From a virus, in the IMG/VR virus record IMGVR_UViG_3300024264_001567, positions 1 to 22,112 of that record: a stretch of DNA of 22,112 nucleotides. The stretch is one strand, 5' to 3'. A program made the translations under genes and the position numbers. The stretch's first letter is position 1, and each line of letters starts with the position of its first letter. Shown here in pieces: positions 1 to 6,086 of this stretch. Below the pieces are notes generated by a model, which searched no databases, was not told the origin of the DNA, and saw nothing but the letters and a program-made list of their open reading frames with translations.

Positions 1-22
1 ACTGGAATTAGGAGTAAGTTAA

Positions 23-388
23 ATGGGTATAATGACAATATTTGGTAATATAACCAGAGATGCTGAAAACAGAACAACACAAGGGGAAAAGCCCACTAAT
101 GTTACAAGTTTTAGTGTAGCTGAAAATGATAGACGCACAAAAGAAACTATATTCTATGATTGTTCATACTGGGGACAAGGTGGAAAAAACGTTAGTGAAT
201 ACCTCAAAAAAGGAACTAGCGTTCTTGTAACTGGAAAATTTGGAACAAGAGAATATAATGGGAAGACTTATCTAACTGTTAATGTTTATGATTTACAACT
301 TGCAGGGGGTCGACCACAGAATAATCCTAATAATTATCAAGCACCAGCACCTAGCCAAAACGATTTAGACGATGAAATCCCGTTCTAA
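23..388 (+). CDS. ssb: Single-stranded DNA-binding protein
   Basis: This 121-residue protein should bind single-stranded DNA during phage replication and recombination. It has a single OB-fold domain (about residues 1-95) with the SSB pattern of an N-terminal 'GNITRDAE' strand, a central 'FYDCSYWGQGGKNVSEYLKKG' region and 'LVTGKFGTREYNGKTYLTVNV'. A short Asn/Pro/Gln-rich linker follows, and the protein ends in DDEIPF, the acidic tip with which SSBs recruit partner proteins. It is shorter than cellular SSB (about 170-180 residues), as is usual in phages. GGAG lies 8 bases before the ATG. A second ATG three codons in (MTIF) is possible. The stop overlaps the start of the next gene, so the two are probably co-translated. 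Confidence 0.93.
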   Translation: MGIMTIFGNITRDAENRTTQGEKPTNVTSFSVAENDRRTKETIFYDCSYWGQGGKNVSEYLKKGTSVLVTGKFGTREYNGKTYLTVNVYDLQLAGGRPQNNPNNYQAPAPSQNDLDDEIPF

Positions 389-788
389 AAAAATAGAAAT
401 ACAAGTAAGATTGTGTGATGGGGTATTAATTCCTGTCACACAATACGATGCAGAAACTATAGAGTCCTGCAAAAAAAATCAGTTATTTAATTTAAAAATG
501 ACATCTAAAAGATCAGACCCACATCATAAATTATACTGGGTAATATTAAATAGAGTTGTTGTATCTACAGGTAAGTGGCCTACTGCAGATCACCTCCATC
601 ACGATATAAAATATTTAACTGGTTATTATAAATCTCAAATTAATAAAATTACTGGTGAAGTGTTTTATGTAGTTGATAGCATAAAATTTGATGCAATGGA
701 CCAAAATGAATTCAATGTATTTTTTAAAAATGCCATGCAGATTTTAACTGAAAAATTAGAAATAGACCCAATGGAGTTATTAAAATGA
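372..788 (+). CDS. DUF1367/NinB-like phage recombination-associated protein
   Basis: The protein has 138 residues. Its C-terminal half carries 'LTGYY' followed by 'DSIKFDAMDQNEFNVFFKN', which resembles the end of the phage DUF1367 family (typically 'SISFAKMDEDEF..LY'). The middle 'RSDPHHKLYWVILN' resembles the 'N..HRKFFAL' or 'Q..RKLW' segment of DUF1367 and NinB proteins. These families sit among phage recombination genes, and NinB is linked to a RecFOR-like role. That fits the flanking ssb, HNH nuclease and rusA genes. The start overlaps the end of ssb by 17 bases and the stop overlaps the next start by 4 bases (ATGA). The family call rests on motif memory; the role is inferred from context. 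Confidence 0.55.
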   Translation: MKSRSKKIEIQVRLCDGVLIPVTQYDAETIESCKKNQLFNLKMTSKRSDPHHKLYWVILNRVVVSTGKWPTADHLHHDIKYLTGYYKSQINKITGEVFYVVDSIKFDAMDQNEFNVFFKNAMQILTEKLEIDPMELLK

Positions 789-1060
789 GTGAATTTAAAT
801 ATACTGATGAGCAAATTATGATAAGAGCAATGCCCTGCCCAAAATGCTATTCAAAACCTAGACAGCTATGTGACAGAAGGCCAAATAAAAATGGAATGAT
901 TATAAACCACCAAGACCGACAATTACTTTTTCATGATTTTATAAAAAGTATTGCGGCAACAGGATTTGTACAAGTACACGATGGTGAATGGTCTGTAACT
1001 GCCGAAGCTGAGAAAAGTGAATATGAAAGACAGCAAGACTCAATGAGGACAGGGAAATGA
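785..1060 (+). CDS. Small zinc-finger protein
   Basis: The protein has 91 residues. Residues 18-42 carry Cys18-x2-Cys21, Cys29 and His42, in the order CPxC...C...H..R that is typical of small phage and actinobacterial zinc-finger DNA-binding proteins. The remainder (residues 50-91) is charged, with no recognisable domain and no membrane segment. It overlaps the preceding gene by 4 bases (ATGA) and the next gene by 4 bases, placing it in the replication/recombination operon. A nucleic-acid-binding or regulatory role is inferred from the zinc-binding pattern only. Confidence 0.6.
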   Translation: MSEFKYTDEQIMIRAMPCPKCYSKPRQLCDRRPNKNGMIINHQDRQLLFHDFIKSIAATGFVQVHDGEWSVTAEAEKSEYERQQDSMRTGK

Positions 1061-1278
1061 CTTTTTATACATTTCTTGTAATAACATATGTCGTAGCTGG
1101 CGTAGAGATAGAAAAGAAAACTCTATATAGAACAGCATATGAATGTGGAAACGCATTGCCATCCGCATATAAACCTTATGAAGATATGGACAGCATGGGT
1201 CAATGTATAGAAACAGATAAAATATCTGAAATAATAACAAAACCAAAACTAAGACCAAAAAATTTAGGAATTAAATAA
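1057..1278 (+). CDS. Small hypothetical protein with N-terminal hydrophobic segment
   Basis: The protein has 73 residues. It starts with a short hydrophobic stretch (residues 3-15, FYTFLVITYVVAG) that could be a signal anchor, followed by a polar domain with two cysteines (near residues 30 and 50) that could pair if exported. The start overlaps the previous stop (ATGA) and the next gene begins 3 bases after its stop, so it is translated within the operon. An antisense frame covers the same region but has no ribosome binding site and breaks the operon. I do not recognise the family. Confidence 0.6.
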   Translation: MTFYTFLVITYVVAGVEIEKKTLYRTAYECGNALPSAYKPYEDMDSMGQCIETDKISEIITKPKLRPKNLGIK

Positions 1279-1280
1279 AT

Positions 1281-1574
1281 ATGTGGTCAAATTTAAAACA
1301 GCCTAAACCTATTAGAAATGAAAAATTTTTAAATGAAATTAGACGCAGAAAGTGTGTGATCTGTGAAAAGTTTGGAGAAGTACAAACAGCAATGACAACA
1401 GCACACCATGTAATTCACGACAGAAATAGCGGCGGTAAAACCTGTGATATGCGTGCAATACCTTTATGTGATGGACACCATCAGGGCATGTGGGACACAA
1501 CAAAGGTCGCTATACACAAAGAAAAAAAGAAATGGCGTGAACTGTATGGGGCTGATTGGTCGTATTCTGATTAG
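1281..1574 (+). CDS. Ref/YbcO-like HNH-type nuclease
   Basis: This 97-residue protein matches the pattern of RecA-dependent nucleases of the phage P1 Ref/YbcO type. It has Cys25-x2-Cys28, then 'AHHVIH' with His42/His43, then 'IPLCDGHH' with Cys63, His66 and His67, then 'AIHK' and 'W..LYGADW'. These form the ββα-metal (HNH) core with a structural zinc site. In the known family the enzyme cuts DNA at RecA filaments. The protein is essentially one domain, the usual size for phage versions. It sits last in the ssb operon and runs convergent to rusA, consistent with a role in recombination. A broader HNH/NinG-like assignment is possible. Confidence 0.72.
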   Translation: MWSNLKQPKPIRNEKFLNEIRRRKCVICEKFGEVQTAMTTAHHVIHDRNSGGKTCDMRAIPLCDGHHQGMWDTTKVAIHKEKKKWRELYGADWSYSD

Positions 1575-1592
1575 GTCAATGGAAAACGAAAT

Positions 1593-2033
1593 TTATTTTT
1601 CCATATCATCCCACTGAATTTTTATATGGGTTTCAGCTTTTTGGTCAGGATTGCAATAACACTTGAATGCAGACAAATGCCAGACCTGTGCATCATCCCT
1701 ATAAACAACCTCATTACACCCATCTAAGACAGCTTTAGCTAGGTTATCAATATCAGGCTTAGATGGCACTAAAACTCCAGACTGACAAAGTATGGTTTTG
1801 GTTTTTGTGTATGATTTCGGTACATCAAAATAAAAGGACACTATAACGCTTACTCTGCGATCAGTAACCTTTAACCTAGAGTTCTGCATAGCAACCCAAG
1901 CGGTCTGTTTAATTAGAGTTTCTCTCTGGACAGTTTCTTTTGGGGTATATGTGTGTCCGTGCTTCGTAAATCTTGGACGAGCTTTTCCAGTTGGCTTTCC
2001 AGCCACTATAAATTCACAGTTTTTAATAGACAT
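1593..2033 (-). CDS. rusA: RusA-family Holliday junction resolvase
   Basis: This 146-residue protein is a RusA-type endodeoxyribonuclease that resolves Holliday junctions. The signature 'KPDIDNLAKAVLDG' followed by 'VYRDDAQV' gives Asp94, Asp96 and Asp114, which correspond to the three catalytic aspartates of E. coli RusA (70, 72 and 91). The N-terminal 'GKPTGKARPRFTKHG' is also typical. Length matches the family (about 120-145). It is the only minus-strand gene in the left part, facing the ssb operon with an 18-base gap and divergent from the DUF932 gene. The start ATG is preceded by AGGCGAG about 8 bases upstream. Confidence 0.9.
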   Translation of the reverse strand: MSIKNCEFIVAGKPTGKARPRFTKHGHTYTPKETVQRETLIKQTAWVAMQNSRLKVTDRRVSVIVSFYFDVPKSYTKTKTILCQSGVLVPSKPDIDNLAKAVLDGCNEVVYRDDAQVWHLSAFKCYCNPDQKAETHIKIQWDDMEK

Positions 2034-2211
2034 ATTTCTCGCCTGTTAAGATTGTTAACATATATAAAATACTTTTATACGCATTAGAAGTGCTAAATTA
2101 GAGGTCTAATACGTATATTGTTAAATAATTTATAATTATTGTAAAATATATGTTTACAAACTTACTCAAATCGTTATTAAGTACATACAAACCAATCAAT
2201 GGAGACTAAAA
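2034..2211. promoter_or_regulatory. Divergent intergenic region with promoters
   Basis: This 178-base AT-rich gap separates the divergent rusA and DUF932 genes, so promoters in both directions are expected. It holds the inverted repeat described in its own entry (2140-2158). For rightward transcription, TTTACA (2153-2158) followed after 16 bases by TATTAA (2175-2180) is a plausible -35/-10 pair. A perfect TATAAT occurs at 2131-2136 but has no clear -35 at the right distance. GGAG at 2201-2204 is the ribosome binding site of the DUF932 gene. No small open frame with a good start was seen. Confidence 0.5.
2140..2158. promoter_or_regulatory. Palindromic operator candidate, copy 1
   Basis: TGTAAA-N7-TTTACA is a perfect 6+6 inverted repeat. 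The same arms with the same 7-base spacing recur at 3104-3122, the spacers being ATATATG and ATAATTG. The right arm could double as a -35 box. Two copies in two intergenic regions suggest the binding site of a dimeric regulator, phage- or host-encoded. Confidence 0.5.
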
Positions 2212-3060
2212 ATGTTAGATTTTGAAAACGCACAATTTACTGGAAATAATGACTGGAACTTTGAAGTAGAAGAAGTTCCTGTAATACCTGTTGGTATGAC
2301 TGAACCAATCGAAGGTTGGAAAAGCCTTATACGCACTGACACTAATAAAGTGCTACACTTGCACAGAGACTCATATCAAAAACTTTCACACGATGATGTT
2401 GTTAATTCAACATATGACAGCATTAAAAAAGCTGATATTTCAAATGACTTTAATTTTGAAGTACGCGGCCTTGATGATGGAAGAAAACTACAAATTGATG
2501 TTTTGTTTAACGATATTGTTACTGAACCAGCAAAAGGTGACCATATTAAATACAGAGTACGCGCATATAACTCATATGATGGCTCTTGGGCTTATCAAAC
2601 ATCGGCTGATGCATTGAGACTTTGGTGCTTAAATGGTTGCACAACACCTGATGCAATATCAAAAGTTTGGATGCGCCATACTTCACAAGTAAGCACACAA
2701 GGCGCTTCTGATAAAATCATATCTGGCTTAGAAACATTTCATAATCAAAAAGACCTTTGGGATGGGTATATGCACACAAGAATTTCTAAAGACACTGCCG
2801 AGCGGTTCTTTAAAAATGAAGTCGTAAAACAAAAAACAAAAACAAATGAAGAAAAATGGAACCAACGACAGCTTGAAAATTTAATGGGTCAGTTAAATAA
2901 TGAATTTAATGATCTAGGGAAAAACAAGTGGGCTTTGTATAATTGCTTAACTCACTGGGCAACACACACAACTAAAAATAAATCACCAGAGACTGTTACC
3001 AGACAGCGTGAAGATTTAATTGGCAGAGCAATGAACTCAAGAGCTTGGTTAGAAATATAA
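2212..3060 (+). CDS. DUF932 phage/plasmid-like protein
   Basis: This 282-residue protein resembles the DUF932 (TIGR03299, 'phage/plasmid-like protein') family found in many phages and plasmids; its biochemical role is not established. Features in line with the family are the N-terminal 'GWKSLIRTDTNKVLHLHRDSY' region, a central 'VRAYNSYDGSWAYQTSADALRLWC.NGC' stretch and a charged helical C-terminal part. No signal peptide or membrane segment is seen. It has its own upstream region with promoter and palindrome and is followed by a strong hairpin, so it may be a separate transcription unit. GGAG precedes the start by 8 bases. Confidence 0.75.
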   Translation: MLDFENAQFTGNNDWNFEVEEVPVIPVGMTEPIEGWKSLIRTDTNKVLHLHRDSYQKLSHDDVVNSTYDSIKKADISNDFNFEVRGLDDGRKLQIDVLFNDIVTEPAKGDHIKYRVRAYNSYDGSWAYQTSADALRLWCLNGCTTPDAISKVWMRHTSQVSTQGASDKIISGLETFHNQKDLWDGYMHTRISKDTAERFFKNEVVKQKTKTNEEKWNQRQLENLMGQLNNEFNDLGKNKWALYNCLTHWATHTTKNKSPETVTRQREDLIGRAMNSRAWLEI

Positions 3061-3067
3061 AACTATG

Positions 3068-3085
3068 GGGAGGGGAAACCCTCCC
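3068..3085 (+). terminator. Strong GAAA-tetraloop hairpin after the DUF932 gene
   Basis: GGGAGGG (3068-3074), a GAAA loop (3075-3078) and CCCTCCC (3079-3085) form a 7-bp GC-rich stem, 7 bases after the DUF932 stop. It is followed by TAAAAAGTTT, not by a U-tract. It may therefore be a weak intrinsic terminator or a 3'-end stabilising structure rather than a classic terminator. The gap to the next gene (3061-3174) otherwise holds the second palindrome. Confidence 0.5.
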
Positions 3086-3103
3086 TAAAAAGTTTCACTA
3101 TTT

Positions 3104-3122
3104 TGTAAAATAATTGTTTACA
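3104..3122. promoter_or_regulatory. Palindromic operator candidate, copy 2, with promoter
   Basis: TGTAAA-N7-TTTACA repeats the palindrome at 2140-2158 with identical arms and spacing, about 50 bases upstream of the small-gene operon. TATACT follows at 3123-3128 and AT-rich TAATAAT at 3144-3150, either of which could serve as a -10 box. Both copies are also followed by AAGTACAT (2179-2186 and 3129-3136), at different distances. Confidence 0.5.
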
Positions 3123-3174
3123 TATACTAAGTACATGATAAACTAATAATATAAACAAAAAGGAAACCAACCAA

Positions 3175-3339
3175 ATGACAAACCCGCTTAATTCATATGA
3201 CCGAGAAGCACTTACTGCTCTTTATATTTCTTTAGACTACATGGTGTGTAATGATATGGCTACTGATCAGGTTAGATTAGCAATTGCAAAAATAGAAACC
3301 AAAATTGAAAGACTTCTTTCTGAAAAAGAGGAGGCTTAA
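3175..3339 (+). CDS. Small hypothetical protein (54 aa)
   Basis: The frame begins MTNPLNSYDREALTALYISL and ends in a charged helix (KIETKIERLLSEKEEA). AAGGAAA lies about 9 bases before the ATG, and it follows the palindrome/promoter region directly, so it is probably the first gene of the small-gene operon. The next gene starts 2-5 bases after its stop, with GAGGAGG at the end of this frame acting as the ribosome binding site. It looks soluble and mostly helical. No family recognised. Confidence 0.65.
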   Translation: MTNPLNSYDREALTALYISLDYMVCNDMATDQVRLAIAKIETKIERLLSEKEEA

Positions 3340-3341
3340 TT

Positions 3342-3563
3342 ATGATGATTTTTAAATTTTCTGATGAAACTCACTTCGCTACAAATTCAATTAAACCATG
3401 TTCAATTACAAAATTTGAAGATGATTATTATGAATTGCACATGCCAAAAGGTGACCACGCTGTTACTTTTCCAGTTAAACTTGGGTTTGATACATTCAAT
3501 GAAGCTAAAAGATGGGCAGAAGAAAGAGTTGGAATGCGCATTCAATTAGGGAGGGAGTTATAA
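3342..3563 (+). CDS. Small hypothetical protein (73 aa)
   Basis: The protein begins MMIFKFSDETHFATNSIKPC and appears to be a small alpha/beta protein with a central 'DDYYELHMPKGDHAVTFPVKLGF' segment and a C-terminal helix 'TFNEAKRWAEERVG'. The GAGGAGG ribosome binding site lies 7-12 bases upstream, so ATG 3342 or ATG 3345 may be used. The stop overlaps the next start as TAATG, a sign of coupled translation. No family recognised. Confidence 0.65.
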   Translation: MMIFKFSDETHFATNSIKPCSITKFEDDYYELHMPKGDHAVTFPVKLGFDTFNEAKRWAEERVGMRIQLGREL

Positions 3564-3727
3564 TGCAAATCAAAGGTGCAACAACCATTCTAGAAAACCA
3601 ATGCAAATGGCTTGGTATGGAGTGGGATAAATTCATCGCTTTTGTTGATGAAGCTCCACTTGCTCAAAATCAAAAAACTATTGAAGCTTATAAAGTTTGG
3701 AAAAAAAGCAATGTATTACGCAAATGA
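3563..3727 (+). CDS. Small hypothetical protein (54 aa)
   Basis: The start is the ATG in TAATG at 3563, preceded by GGGAGGGAG, rather than an upstream in-frame ATG at 3512 that would overlap the previous gene by 52 bases. The product, beginning MQIKGATTILENQCKWLGME, is probably helical. The segment 'NQCKWLGMEWDKFIAFVDEAPLAQNQKTIEAYKVWKK' could be a small helical DNA- or protein-binding fold. No family recognised. Confidence 0.6.
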   Translation: MQIKGATTILENQCKWLGMEWDKFIAFVDEAPLAQNQKTIEAYKVWKKSNVLRK

Positions 3728-3953
3728 ACACACATCAGAATTGGAATACAGGGGCTTTACGTTTGAAGTCTCTGTAGAATACAATATTGCAATCGACAGA
3801 GGTACGCAATTTAACCCACCAGAGGTCGATATTGACTTTGGTGATATATTTCACGCTGAAAGCCGCAAGCCCATCTCAAACAGGCTTAAAAACGCACTGA
3901 TGGTAGAATTTCAAGAACATTTTGAAGAAACAGTACAGGAGGAACATTTATGA
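3711..3953 (+). CDS. Small hypothetical protein (80 aa)
   Basis: I place the start at ATG 3711, giving an 80-residue protein beginning MYYANEHTSELEYRGFTFEV. The in-frame upstream ATG at 3612 would read a Lys/Leu-rich shadow of the previous gene. The protein overlaps the previous gene by 17 bases and the next start by 4 (ATGA). It is acidic and probably alpha/beta, with 'TFEVSVEYNIAI' and 'EVDIDFGDIFHAES' strands and a C-terminal helix. The ribosome binding site is weak, suggesting coupling to the previous gene. No family recognised. Confidence 0.55.
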   Translation: MYYANEHTSELEYRGFTFEVSVEYNIAIDRGTQFNPPEVDIDFGDIFHAESRKPISNRLKNALMVEFQEHFEETVQEEHL

Positions 3954-4132
3954 TAGGTAAAATGCACACTGCAATGGAGGCTTCGCTTACTGACGCTCAG
4001 TCAAAATTGGCTAATATTCAAATTGAAAAGCAAAAACTTTATGAAGCCGAGGAGGTTCAGCAAGATAGGATTATTTGGATTAAAGATGAATTAAATAAAT
4101 TGGAAAAATTAATGGAGGATGGAAATGAGTAA
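3950..4132 (+). CDS. Small coiled-coil protein (60 aa)
   Basis: AGGAGG lies about 6 bases before the ATG. Nearly the whole protein is predicted helix with heptad-like spacing (SLTDAQSKLANIQIEKQKLY...IKDELNKLEKLM), so it is likely a coiled-coil oligomer. Its stop overlaps the start region of the next gene, and the GGAGG in its last codons serves that gene. Function unknown. Confidence 0.65.
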   Translation: MIGKMHTAMEASLTDAQSKLANIQIEKQKLYEAEEVQQDRIIWIKDELNKLEKLMEDGNE

Positions 4133-4481
4133 ATTTAATGATGAAAGTGAATTTTTAAACTTTTTAACAGAAGCGCGTGACCCAATGGATAAAAATTGTT
4201 TGGCTTCTAGGTTTTTGTATCACAGAAGGGTAGACCCACACGTTTATTCATTATTTGAAGCCTTTGCCAAAGAAGTTGCCGCTAAAAAGAAAAAAGCTTC
4301 TGCTTGGCTTATTGCTAATCGGATGCGTTGGGAGGTTCAAATTGAAATTTTTGATAATGAAGCTGAATATAAAATAAACAATGACTTTATATCACTATAT
4401 GCAAGATTATTTATGGCACGCCATCCGAAATATAATAAATTATTTACAGTAAAAAAATTAGAAAGGATTTTTGGATTATGA
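4125..4481 (+). CDS. Hypothetical protein (118 aa)
   Basis: ATG 4125 (MSKFNDESEFLNFL) is preferred over ATG 4119 because GGAGG (4114-4118) is 6 bases from it but touches the earlier one. The protein is basic and helical. A segment around residues 45-70 (FEAFAKEVAAKKKKASAWLIANRMRW) and the later 'YARLFMARHPKYNKLF' suggest a compact soluble protein, perhaps nucleic-acid-binding. The stop overlaps the next start (ATGA at 4478). I do not recognise the family. Confidence 0.6.
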   Translation: MSKFNDESEFLNFLTEARDPMDKNCLASRFLYHRRVDPHVYSLFEAFAKEVAAKKKKASAWLIANRMRWEVQIEIFDNEAEYKINNDFISLYARLFMARHPKYNKLFTVKKLERIFGL

Positions 4482-4654
4482 CACTCTGGGAAAAATTGAG
4501 CGAAAATCACAAAAAAGCTCAAATAAAATTAATCAAGAAACAGCTTGAAAAAAATAAAAGCAAAGTATTGGCCGCTAACGCAATTGGGATTAGTCGCCAA
4601 CGTTTAAATGGCCTTTTGGTAGAACACAACATTCAAACAGAAAAGAGAAAATAA
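4478..4654 (+). CDS. Small Fis-type helix-turn-helix protein (58 aa)
   Basis: The protein begins MTLWEKLSENHKKAQIKLIK. Its C-terminal half, 'NKSKVLAANAIGISRQRLNG' followed by LLVEHNI, closely follows the Fis/NtrC C-terminal helix-turn-helix (typically N.SKAA..LGISR.TLY.KL.E..I). It is therefore a likely DNA-binding regulator. It overlaps the previous stop (ATGA) and the next start (TAATG at 4652-4656), so it lies in the middle of a coupled operon. A role in timing of phage transcription is inference; it is one candidate for binding the two palindromes upstream. Confidence 0.65.
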   Translation: MTLWEKLSENHKKAQIKLIKKQLEKNKSKVLAANAIGISRQRLNGLLVEHNIQTEKRK

Positions 4655-4998
4655 TGAAGAACTACGTGAAAGAGTTCATGGAAAGAAAAGGCAGAAAGCC
4701 TACAGAAGCTGAATTTGGACAAATGATGCATATGTCCGCAAAGGGAACTGCTGGTGCAAAAAAATCAAAAGAAAGCGTTTATGCATTTGGCAAAACTACT
4801 CAAACCCACAATAATTTGGGGGGTAGAACTAAAATACCATTAAAGCTTAGTGAAAATGCAATTCGAATAAATGAATTAATACACAAAAAATTTGATCAAA
4901 AAACTATTGCTGTCATACTAGATTTAAAAGAAACAACAGTGCGAAATATAGTAAAACACGCAAGATTGCCTAGAACAGCAGAACAAATAGAAAGCTGA
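4654..4998 (+). CDS. Putative DNA-binding protein with C-terminal helix-turn-helix (114 aa)
   Basis: Residues 1-60 are basic and glycine-rich with no clear domain. Residues 65-105 read as a helix-turn-helix of the resolvase/sigma type: 'NELIHKKFDQKTIAVILDLK' then ETTVRNIVKHARLPR, with a first helix, a turn at 'FDQKTIA' and a recognition helix 'ETTVRNIV'. The start is coupled to the previous stop (TAATG). Together with the preceding Fis-like gene this makes two adjacent small DNA-binding proteins, probably regulators of phage gene expression. Confidence 0.6.
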   Translation: MKNYVKEFMERKGRKPTEAEFGQMMHMSAKGTAGAKKSKESVYAFGKTTQTHNNLGGRTKIPLKLSENAIRINELIHKKFDQKTIAVILDLKETTVRNIVKHARLPRTAEQIES

Positions 4999-5003
4999 TA
5001 ATA

Positions 5004-5747
5004 ATGACTGATTTTCATGTAATTATACCATCAAGATTAGAAAGCAGAAGGCTACCAGATAAACCATTACTTGAAATAGATGGATTACAAATGATAGTAC
5101 ATGTTGCTCGTCGCTCTATGCTTTCGAGAGCAAAAAGCGTTACGGTTGCTACTTGCGATCACAGAATACATTGGATTTGTAAGGCTTATGAAATAAAAAC
5201 CATTGATACTTCCTCAAACCATGTATGCGGTACAGATCGTCTTAATGAAGCTTGTGAGCATTTGGGGTTTGATGATCAGTCAATTATTGTAAACGTACAA
5301 GGCGACGAACCATTCGTCGAACCACAATGGATTAATGAAGTTGCAGTATTCATGGAAAAAAATGCAGATCATTCTTCTTGCATACCTTGGCAATACTTAA
5401 ATGAACATAATGATAAAAATAGAGTAAAAGTTACCACTTCTAACGATAGAATTATTGGAATGTCTCGTCATGACATACCATATGAGCATGGTGCAGAAAT
5501 GGGACTTAAAAAACATTTAAGCGTTTTAGGCTTTAGGAGATCAACATTATCAGATTTTTCTGCAAATGGACCAACACAACTAGAAAAAGTTGAAGGTATT
5601 GAAATGATGAGGCTAATAGAAATGGGAAAAACTATAGGAACATTTAGAATGAATGGTTCTAGCTTATCAGTAGATACGCCTGATGATTTAAAAGTCGCTA
5701 GGGCTATGATGAAAGCAGATAAACTAAAAAATAAATATTATTCTTAA
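5004..5747 (+). CDS. kdsB: CMP-Kdo synthetase (3-deoxy-manno-octulosonate cytidylyltransferase)
   Basis: This 247-residue protein activates Kdo with CTP to give CMP-Kdo, the donor for Kdo in lipopolysaccharide core and some capsules. It matches E. coli KdsB (248 residues) along its length. The N-terminal nucleotide-binding motif is 'IIPSRLESRRLPDKPL', followed by 'CGTDRLNEA', the metal-binding 'VNVQGDEP' and the C-terminal 'VDTPDDL'. All key residues visible to me are kept, so it is probably active. It is the last gene of the rightward operon, 5 bases after the previous stop. A cell-wall sugar enzyme in a phage early/middle operon is unusual; it could change host surface glycans or supply the transferase-like proteins at 17894-19740. 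Confidence 0.9.
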   Translation: MTDFHVIIPSRLESRRLPDKPLLEIDGLQMIVHVARRSMLSRAKSVTVATCDHRIHWICKAYEIKTIDTSSNHVCGTDRLNEACEHLGFDDQSIIVNVQGDEPFVEPQWINEVAVFMEKNADHSSCIPWQYLNEHNDKNRVKVTTSNDRIIGMSRHDIPYEHGAEMGLKKHLSVLGFRRSTLSDFSANGPTQLEKVEGIEMMRLIEMGKTIGTFRMNGSSLSVDTPDDLKVARAMMKADKLKNKYYS

Positions 5748-5752
5748 ATCGT

Positions 5753-5835
5753 GTGGGGCGCGATGAATTTAAATGTAGCGCATTTGGTAACACATCTATC
5801 TAAGCTCTTTTGCCCGAATTAGATTTACGCCCCAC
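5753..5835. ncRNA. Structured element at the convergent junction (possible ncRNA)
   Basis: GTGGGGCG (5753-5760) pairs perfectly with CGCCCCAC (5828-5835). Inside are a hairpin AAATG-TAGCG-CATTT (5771-5785) and a second stem ATCTAA/TTAGAT (5798-5803 with 5819-5824). Together they make a three-way-junction-like fold of 83 bases between the ends of the two convergent operons. The 'TAGCGCATTTGGTAA' segment looks like a tRNA D-loop, but there is no T-arm or consistent D-stem. It could be a small RNA, a degenerate tRNA-like element or part of a bidirectional transcript end. Strand is undetermined. Confidence 0.35.
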
Positions 5836-5840
5836 CGAAA

Positions 5841-6080
5841 CTAAGTATCTGCATAATGCTCTGGACGCAAGCCCGCCATTGCTGTCAACCTATTTAATTC
5901 TTCTCTGCCTTTTATTGTTAATTCAGGTGCATTTTTATTATTATCTAAAAAATTATTTTCGTATAAATCTTGCAATATGTGTTCATACGGGGTTCTTCCA
6001 CATACAAAAGCGATTAAACCGCCCAAACGTGTAATTTGTCCTTGTGATAATTTTCCACGATGGGCAATTTTAGTAATCAT
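5841..6080 (-). CDS. Small hypothetical protein (79 aa)
   Basis: Last gene of the leftward operon, 6 bases after the endolysin stop, with GGAT at the end of the endolysin gene as a weak ribosome binding site. The protein (MITKIAHRGKLSQGQITRLG...) is basic at the N-terminus and helical, with a C-terminal 'LTIKGREELNRLTAMAGL' segment reminiscent of a small winged-helix end. There is no signal peptide. Family not recognised; position suggests late expression. Confidence 0.55.
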   Translation of the reverse strand: MITKIAHRGKLSQGQITRLGGLIAFVCGRTPYEHILQDLYENNFLDNNKNAPELTIKGREELNRLTAMAGLRPEHYADT

Positions 6081-6086
6081 TACTTA

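Noticed and set aside
1040-1258. A minus-strand hydrophobic protein opposite the 1057-1278 gene
   Set aside because: It is antisense to an operon gene with coupled start and stop, lacks a ribosome binding site and has a Leu/Phe-rich composition typical of antisense frames.
2131-2136. A strong sigma-70 promoter at the perfect TATAAT
   Set aside because: No -35-like hexamer is found 16-18 bases upstream on the plus strand; in such AT-rich sequence TATAAT occurs by chance.
3512-3611. The longer forms of the small genes ending at 3727 and 3953
   Set aside because: The extensions read out-of-frame translations of the previous genes; better starts (3563 with GGGAGGGAG, and 3711) are available.
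5753-5836. A tRNA gene on either strand
   Set aside because: The 7-8 bp end stem and D-loop-like stretch fit, but the 17 bases before the 3' stem cannot form a T-arm, no four-base D-stem closes a normal loop, and no 5-bp anticodon stem with a 7-base loop is found. Listed only as a structured element.
5810-6034. A plus-strand hydrophobic protein after kdsB
   Set aside because: It runs antisense to the 5841-6080 gene, starts within the structured element and has no ribosome binding site.
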